Shown here: positions 59,360 through 64,000 of the stretch, one piece after another | Position numbering within the stretch: position 1 is the first letter of the stretch | Layout of the letters: the number at the start of each line of letters is the position of its first letter | Origin: Neobacillus sp. YX16 | GTDB taxonomy: Bacteria > Bacillota > Bacilli > Bacillales > Cytobacillaceae | Reading direction: 5' to 3' | DNA: 64,000 nt | Assembly (NCBI RefSeq): GCF_030123505.1 | Contig: NZ_CP126115.1 | Span: 5,284,001 to 5,348,000, forward strand | Program-made: the position numbers and the translations under genes | Notes under the pieces: generated by a model | What the model saw: only the letters and a program-made list of their open reading frames with translations | Told to the model about the DNA's origin: nothing | Database searches by the model: none

Positions 59360-60178
59360 ATGTACAAAGTATTTGCCGGATCTTTCAAATTAAGAGAAAA
59401 TGCACAAGAGCGCGTAGCCTTCCTGCTTTCAAAAGGTATTCAATCCTTTATCGTACCAACAACCATCTCTGGTGAAACCTGGTACCGGGTACAGGCAGGT
59501 TCCTTTTCCAGCAGGGTAAATGCTGAAAATCGAGTAACAGAAATTAATAAATCGACTGGAATTACTGCCTTCATTGCAGCGGAAAACCAAAGCTCAAGTC
59601 CATATTCTGATTTCAGATCAATGTCTAGTCCAACAGTAACACCAACAGATACAGCAAGTCCAAGCCAGCCCCCCAGCCCCTCCGCGAATCAACAAAATCC
59701 ATCCTCTATACTAGGACCAACCTTGCTCACCGCAGAACAAATGAATCAATATGTGAGAAAGATAAATCCCAATGCACCACAACTCGGAAGTTCTTATAAA
59801 ACAATTGGCGAGTATTATGGAATTAGAGGAGACGTTGCTTTTGCACAAGCCACGCTCGAAACAGACTATTTTCGGTTTACAGGGGATGTAAGGAATGGGC
59901 AAAATAACTTCGCTGGAATCGGAGCTACCGGCGGTGGTGCTCGAGGCGCTTCCTTTAAGACACCTCAAGATGGTGTTCTTGCACAATTCCAGCATTTATA
60001 TGCCTATGCAACAACTGCACCGTTACCAAATCGATACCCGTTGGTAGATCCCCGTTTTCATCTTGTAAATAGAGGGTCTGCCACAACATGGACCGCTTTA
60101 AACGGAAAATGGGCTGTACCAGGTACCACCTATGGACAATCAATCTTAAACTTGTATCAAAAAATGGCACAAGCTTAA
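59360..60178 (+). CDS. SPOR domain-glucosaminidase protein without signal peptide
   Basis: 272 residues. The N-terminal SPOR-like region has two half-repeats (MYKVFAGSFKLRENAQERVA, TWYRVQAGSFSSRVNAENRV), residues 1-75. A Ser/Pro-rich linker (~76-115) is followed by a glucosaminidase domain (~125-270) with E in LETDYFRFTG and NNFAGIGATGGG. SPOR binds bare glycan strands and the catalytic domain cuts between GlcNAc and MurNAc. No signal peptide or TM exists at this start or in upstream in-frame codons, unlike typical autolysins. GGAGGAGA precedes the ATG. Confidence 0.85.
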   Translation: MYKVFAGSFKLRENAQERVAFLLSKGIQSFIVPTTISGETWYRVQAGSFSSRVNAENRVTEINKSTGITAFIAAENQSSSPYSDFRSMSSPTVTPTDTASPSQPPSPSANQQNPSSILGPTLLTAEQMNQYVRKINPNAPQLGSSYKTIGEYYGIRGDVAFAQATLETDYFRFTGDVRNGQNNFAGIGATGGGARGASFKTPQDGVLAQFQHLYAYATTAPLPNRYPLVDPRFHLVNRGSATTWTALNGKWAVPGTTYGQSILNLYQKMAQA

Positions 60179-60215
60179 TGCTCGAGCACCAGTAAATTTT
60201 GTCACATAGAAAAAC

Positions 60216-60243
60216 AAAAGCCAGCAAAAGCTAGGCTTTTTTC
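60216..60243 (+). terminator. Intrinsic terminator after the glucosaminidase gene
   Basis: AAAAGCC/GGCTTTT arms with partial inner pairing and a T-run of six. Confidence 0.8.
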
Positions 60244-60342
60244 TATTACAGACTTGTAAATATCCTATAGTAATATTTCCCTATTATCATTCTACCAATT
60301 CATGATATGATAATAGCAAATTCAGATGATTAGAGGAAACAG

Positions 60343-61572
60343 ATGAAAATATTAGGCCAAATTACGTTAGTGTTAATATCGGTACTTTTTTCTAGCTTTC
60401 AAACCATCGTGGAGCATGAACGTTTCTTTACAGTAGACTTTCTTATTTTCACAGTGATTGCCTGGCTGGTTGGGTGGCAATATGACCGGGCACGTTTCTT
60501 TGGAAAAAAGGCTCGAGCTAGTGAAGAAAGCTATAAACAGTTGTTAGATTCTTTGCCAAGGGCCGTAATCATTCACCAAGATAATAAGATTATCTATGTC
60601 AATAAGGAAGCCGTAACGACGATTGGTGCTAAGAGTAAGGAAGATATAATTGATACCTCTATTAAAAATTACCTTTTTCCAGAATATACAGAACGCCTGA
60701 ACGAACGGATGAAACAAGTAAAAAAGGAAACCCATCCTTTAAACAATATTGAATACAAATTTAAAAGATTAGACGGTACTGTATTTGTCTTTGAAAGCGC
60801 CTCTATGCACATAACGTTTGAAGGAAAAGAAGCGGTTCTGTCAATCGGGAGAGATGTCACGGAAAGAAAAGAACAAACGGAACAACTCCTGCAAAAATCT
60901 GAAAAATTGGCACTTCTCGGTCAAATGGCTGCTGGCATTGCCCATGAAATCCGCAACCCTCTTACCTCAATTAAAGGGTTCATTCAGCTATTTAAAACCG
61001 AACAGCATCGAAAGGAATATTATGATATTGTGTTATCTGAGCTTGATCGTATCAATGACATAGTTGGCGAATTCCTCGTGCTCGCAAAACCCACGGCTGC
61101 TGTTTTTGCGGAGAAAGATATCAAGGAACTAATTAAAGATGTTGTCACCTTAATTAATACACAATCTATTCTAAACAACGTTCAAATTTTCGTTGAATTT
61201 GAATGTGAATTACCCAGGATCAGCTGTGAGGAAAACCAATTAAAGCAGGTCTTTTTAAATCTTCTAAAAAATGCTATAGAAGCTATGCCTAGCGGCGGAA
61301 ACATTGATGTGAAGGTAAAGGAAAAGGAAGAAGGAAAAATTTCTATCCAGATTATCGATCAGGGCATTGGCATTCCAAAAGAACGGATTCCGACACTCGG
61401 TGAACCATTTTATACAACAAAAGAAAAAGGAACGGGCCTCGGGCTGATGACGTGTTTTAAAATAATTGAAAGCCATAACGGAGAATTAACGATTGAAAGT
61501 GAAATAAATGAAGGTACCACCATCGAAATTATTTTACCAACCATCACGCAGCGAGTCTTTAGCCTATCATAA
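60343..61572 (+). CDS. PAS-domain sensor histidine kinase (sporulation-kinase type)
   Basis: 409 residues. Two TM helices (~5-50) precede a PAS domain (~60-175, LLDSLPRAVIIHQDNKIIYV), a HisKA dimerisation domain with phospho-acceptor H201 in AAGIAHEIRNPLTSIKGF, and an HATPase domain (N box NLLKNAIEAMP, G1 DQGIGIP, G2 GTGLGLMTC). The closest match by layout is the KinB/KinE/AtoS type, which in Bacillus feeds the Spo0A phosphorelay. There is no response regulator next to it, so it is an orphan kinase. The short loop between the TM helices leaves almost no extracellular sensor, so the signal is likely read by PAS or the membrane. Confidence 0.88.
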   Translation: MKILGQITLVLISVLFSSFQTIVEHERFFTVDFLIFTVIAWLVGWQYDRARFFGKKARASEESYKQLLDSLPRAVIIHQDNKIIYVNKEAVTTIGAKSKEDIIDTSIKNYLFPEYTERLNERMKQVKKETHPLNNIEYKFKRLDGTVFVFESASMHITFEGKEAVLSIGRDVTERKEQTEQLLQKSEKLALLGQMAAGIAHEIRNPLTSIKGFIQLFKTEQHRKEYYDIVLSELDRINDIVGEFLVLAKPTAAVFAEKDIKELIKDVVTLINTQSILNNVQIFVEFECELPRISCEENQLKQVFLNLLKNAIEAMPSGGNIDVKVKEKEEGKISIQIIDQGIGIPKERIPTLGEPFYTTKEKGTGLGLMTCFKIIESHNGELTIESEINEGTTIEIILPTITQRVFSLS

Positions 61573-61612
61573 ACTAGAAGAAATCCTCAGCCGAGGGTTT
61601 CTTCTAGTTTTT
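61572..61612 (+). terminator. Intrinsic terminator of the kinase gene
   Basis: AACTAGAAGAAA-CCTC/GAGG-TTTCTTCTAGTT with T-run of six, beginning at the stop codon. Confidence 0.9.
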
Positions 61613-61615
61613 TGT

Positions 61616-61908
61616 TTGGCTATGTTAAAGCTTATAATAGATTTTGGCACTCTGTTGATTTGTGCGGAAGGCGCGAGACTCCTCGAAAATGCTACGCATT
61701 TTCTTCGTGCGTGGGCAGATTCGCGGAAGTAATTCAAAGTCCTGCAGGAGGAAGGGACAGGGCGCTTTAGCGCCGATGAGGCTTCCCGAAGAACCGCCTG
61801 CGGAAAGCGAAGCGCCTCGTGACAGGCAAGACCGCCTGTCACTGCGGTGAATATTCAAAGAAGCTTTCCTTAGTGGAGCGCAAATCAACAGCCAAGTTTA
61901 ACAGAGCC
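61616..61908. repeat. Modular palindromic intergenic repeat, copy 2 (~293 bp)
   Basis: It has the same ends as copy 1 (12602-12784) and the same GC-rich interior but carries two extra segments: ~60 bp after GAGACTCCT that holds the hairpin GAAAATGCTACGCATTTTC, and ~58 bp after AGCGCCT that holds GTGACAGGC/CGCCTGTCAC. Both inserts end in ATTCAAAG. It fills most of the 386-bp gap between the kinase and MOSC genes. Confidence 0.85.
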
Positions 61909-61958
61909 TTTCGCTTAAATCTTGTAGTAAAATAAATACCAAGGAGGCGAAGAGAGCA

Positions 61959-62612
61959 TTGCAAAATAGAGAGATTATTTATTTAAGCAGGGGTTTGCCT
62001 AAAGAGAGTGTCTATAAGGATGAAGCCTATGTGTCCGGAATTTGGAAGGACCAAAGTGATGAGCTTTTGGTGGGCTTTGATCAGATAAAGGGCGATCAGG
62101 TGGCGAACCCTGAGTACCATGGCGGTTCAGATCGAGTCGTCTGTGTCTATCCCTTCGAACATTATGCTCATTGGGAAAGTGTTTTTGACCGCAAATTAAC
62201 CCCTTCTGCCTTTGGAGAAAATCTGACTGCTTTAGGCATGAAGGAAGACCAGGTTTGTATTGGCGATGTTTTTCAGATTGGAAATGCTGTCCTGCAGGTA
62301 TCTCAAGGGCGCTATCCCTGCTCCACCATCAATAAACGCAATAAAAACAACCTTCTTTTAAAAAGAATTATCGAAACAGGATATACGGGGTATTTCTTCA
62401 GGGTGCTGGAGGAAGGGAAAATCACAGCGGATTCTCATATAAAAAAGCTGTTTTCACATCCTGAGCAAATCACTGTTTCCTCCGTCCATCATCTCTACTT
62501 CCATGACCGATCTCCGTCTGTTGAAGTGATAGATAAGATATTGGGTGTGGAGGAGCTTGCAGGGCAATGGCGGAAGTATCTCCTTGATTTAAAAGAGAAA
62601 ATTCAGAGCTGA
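61959..62612 (+). CDS. MOSC domain protein (YiiM/YflK-like)
   Basis: 217 residues with the MOSC fold and its conserved cysteine (QGRYPCSTINKRN), preceded by VYPFEHYAHWE and GENLTALGMKEDQVCIGDVF. YiiM-type proteins are molybdenum-cofactor enzymes that reduce N-hydroxylated compounds, and the Cys coordinates Mo. The molybdoenzyme at 40411 is too distant to imply a pathway. The start TTG at 61959 has AAGGAGG 11 nt upstream, which is the only good site. Confidence 0.87.
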   Translation: MQNREIIYLSRGLPKESVYKDEAYVSGIWKDQSDELLVGFDQIKGDQVANPEYHGGSDRVVCVYPFEHYAHWESVFDRKLTPSAFGENLTALGMKEDQVCIGDVFQIGNAVLQVSQGRYPCSTINKRNKNNLLLKRIIETGYTGYFFRVLEEGKITADSHIKKLFSHPEQITVSSVHHLYFHDRSPSVEVIDKILGVEELAGQWRKYLLDLKEKIQS

Positions 62613-62613
62613 C

Positions 62614-62643
62614 CAAACTCCCGGGGGTACCTGGGAGTTTTTA
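62614..62643 (+). terminator. Intrinsic terminator after the MOSC gene
   Basis: AAACTCCC/GGGAGTTT with a loop of about ten bases and a T-run. Confidence 0.88.
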
Positions 62644-62660
62644 GGCGTTTCTTCATGCCA

Positions 62661-62780
62661 TCCGCTAGTATTTTCTGCTATCCGCCAGTATTTTCTGCCA
62701 TCCGCCAGTATTTCCTGCCATCCGCTAGTATTTCCTGCCATCCGCTAGTATTTCTGGCCTATCCGCCAGTGTTTTCATCC
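62661..62780 (+). repeat. 20-bp minisatellite, about six units
   Basis: Six direct units of TCCGCYAGTATTTYCTGCCA with exact 20-bp spacing except for a one-base slip at the fifth-sixth junction. Twenty is not a multiple of three and every frame is broken, so it is non-coding. It lies between the convergent MOSC and MBL genes. Confidence 0.92.
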
Positions 62781-62790
62781 TTTACTGAAC

Positions 62791-63642
62791 CTAGTCTTGA
62801 TAACCATTTACGAAGTCTTCTATGACTTCGAGCTCGTCTTCATTAAGGTCCCTTTTAACTTGTTTTTGATATGCTTCCGTTATGCGGAGTTTATCACCAT
62901 TATTTTTAACAGTGTAATTTGCAATCGCTCTTAACAAACCGACTTCTTGCATATACTCCTCTTTCGAGATTGCCCGCCCATGGGAAAGCACATAGGTATC
63001 TGCATCAAAAGCTTCTAATTTTTCCAGCAAGGCAAGTGTTCCTTGAACGGTAAGGTTCTTTTTCTTTGCAAAGATGTCAGAATAGATGCAATCACCTAAA
63101 AATAGTATCTTTTCCTCAACTATATAAACGACTACTGAGTCAGCAGCATGGTCCCCGCCTACATGCTGAACTACACATGTTAAACCACCTAGGTCAATTT
63201 CGATACGTTTTTCAAAAGTAATAACAGGTAAAACAATCTTAATATCTCGTTCCCCCACATACTCCTTCTTAATCGCAGTCGCACAAAATTCAATCTCAGT
63301 ACCCGCTTTTACTCTTTCCTCTAACGCCTCATCAGACCAGGAAAGAGGAATTAACTTTTTCATTTCAAATTTCGTTAAGTCTGAAGAAATAGAAAGAAGC
63401 CCTAAGGCTGAAAGTCCAAAGATATGATCCCAATGCCAATGTGTTAACACAACCATATCTGCTTTAGCTACCTGTCTTTTTGAAAGCTCGCTAAGAAAGG
63501 TCAAGGCGTGATCTTCTGAGTTACCCGCGTCAATCATTAACGTTTTCGCCTCTCCCACAACCATTCCGAGAATTGGACGATCAGTCTCGGAAACGGGAGT
63601 CATATACCAGAATCTCTCACCAATTTTTTTAATATCCTGCAA
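62791..63642 (-). CDS. MBL-fold metallohydrolase
   Basis: 283 residues (up to 293 from an ATG at 63672 that lacks a ribosome-binding site). The metal-binding motif THWHWDH is intact, with further ligands in VGGDHAADS, FLGDCIYSD and VLSHGRA. GGCGGG lies about 8 nt before the TTG at 63642 (MLQDIKKIGERFWYM), which I prefer. The family covers thioesterases, lactonases, phosphodiesterases and beta-lactamase-like enzymes, and no specific substrate can be read. It is divergent from the cytochrome gene at 63764. Confidence 0.83.
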   Translation of the reverse strand: MQDIKKIGERFWYMTPVSETDRPILGMVVGEAKTLMIDAGNSEDHALTFLSELSKRQVAKADMVVLTHWHWDHIFGLSALGLLSISSDLTKFEMKKLIPLSWSDEALEERVKAGTEIEFCATAIKKEYVGERDIKIVLPVITFEKRIEIDLGGLTCVVQHVGGDHAADSVVVYIVEEKILFLGDCIYSDIFAKKKNLTVQGTLALLEKLEAFDADTYVLSHGRAISKEEYMQEVGLLRAIANYTVKNNGDKLRITEAYQKQVKRDLNEDELEVIEDFVNGYQD

Positions 63643-63763
63643 AACTATCCCGCCTTCCTGATAACATATCATTCATTCTACATAACCATCTCCATTTAAG
63701 AAAATTTTTAGTTTTATCCAGTATTCTTTCATTAATGATTACGATTGTATAGGAGGAACATAT

Positions 63764-64000
63764 ATGAAGCGCCTTTGGATTGTTATCGCCTTAGCATTAC
63801 TCGTACTAGCAGGCTGCTCTTCCAATACTGCTAACGCAAAGAGACCTACAGATGGTGAGGGTCTATATAAATTCAGCTGTTTATCCTGCCATGGAGAAAA
63901 TTTGGAAGGTGCTGCCGGACCTCCAATTATAAACATGGGAAGTAAGTATTCGGAAGAAGAAATACTGAAGTTACTAAACGATGGTGTCGGCATGATGCCA
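63764..64000 (+). CDS. Cytochrome c551-type lipoprotein (CccB-like), partial
   Basis: 79 codons to the right window edge. The lipobox LAGC (C18) follows a short signal peptide, then comes the haem motif C39-L-S-C42-H43 and a Gly-Pro-rich loop (NLEGAAGPPIINMG). The window ends inside the MMP segment, which supplies the axial Met in this family. It is a membrane-anchored single-haem electron carrier like CccB, which donates to the caa3 oxidase. AGGAGG lies about 8 nt before the ATG. Only the last few dozen residues are missing. Confidence 0.9.
   Translation, partial: MKRLWIVIALALLVLAGCSSNTANAKRPTDGEGLYKFSCLSCHGENLEGAAGPPIINMGSKYSEEEILKLLNDGVGMMP

Noticed and set aside
62661..62780. CRISPR-like direct repeats
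   Set aside because: Units are contiguous with no unique spacers, and no cas genes are nearby, so this is a minisatellite.

Overview
This 64 kb window is chromosomal DNA from a low-GC Gram-positive spore-former, a Bacillaceae of the Neobacillus/Cytobacillus/Bacillus type. The evidence is AGGAGG-type ribosome-binding sites, lipobox lipoproteins, frequent GTG and TTG starts, intrinsic terminators after most genes, and Bacillus-type gene sets (ykoFEDC, xpaC-yaaN, alaR-alaT, swrC-like, cccB-like). I found no tRNA, rRNA, CRISPR array, prophage or complete insertion sequence. Layout: 1-11.6 kb is a cell-surface block. It holds the 5' part of a membrane NDP-sugar dehydratase for surface polysaccharide, then four secreted proteins that each carry three cell-wall-binding type 2 (CWB2) repeats joined to different partners: leucine-rich repeats, a two-domain nucleotidase, an Ig-like domain, and a propeller-like domain. 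11.6-21 kb has a CPBP membrane protease, a one-TM protein, an Fe-S PD-(D/E)XK nuclease, CutC divergent from a NirK-type copper lipoprotein behind a candidate Fnr promoter, a helically phased array of DnaA boxes, and xpaC-yaaN. 21-32.6 kb has a Gly/His repeat protein beside a ZIP zinc transporter, a membrane-anchored serine protease, plsY overlapping a GNAT-aminotransferase fusion, a RAYT-type transposase, two lipoproteins, and the TPP-riboswitch-controlled ykoFEDC thiamine-precursor ECF transporter. 32.7-46 kb has a 2000-residue secreted PHP-domain protein, HupE/UreJ, a YyaE-like molybdoenzyme, an ECF sigma factor with a VNG-repeat protein, and an MhqO-like dioxygenase. 46-50 kb is a degenerate region with small membrane-protein genes and two decayed gene copies next to their intact paralogues. 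50-64 kb has an RND exporter, GNAT, VanZ, alaR-alaT, EamA, a SPOR-glucosaminidase, an orphan PAS histidine kinase, MOSC and MBL proteins, and a truncated cytochrome c551. The strongest non-gene signal is a family of at least 16 short palindromic intergenic repeats built around GGTGACAGGCACC. They share the window with a single-domain HUH transposase of the REP-associated (RAYT) kind, so together they look like a REP/BIME-RAYT system. Several copies form complete hairpins whose inner stems differ in sequence but stay complementary, some act as terminators, one supplies the last codons of a gene, and copies sit at the joints of a decayed duplication. Two larger modular repeats (12.6 and 61.6 kb), a 20-bp minisatellite (62.7 kb) and a 12-bp tandem repeat (24.2 kb) complete the repeat content.
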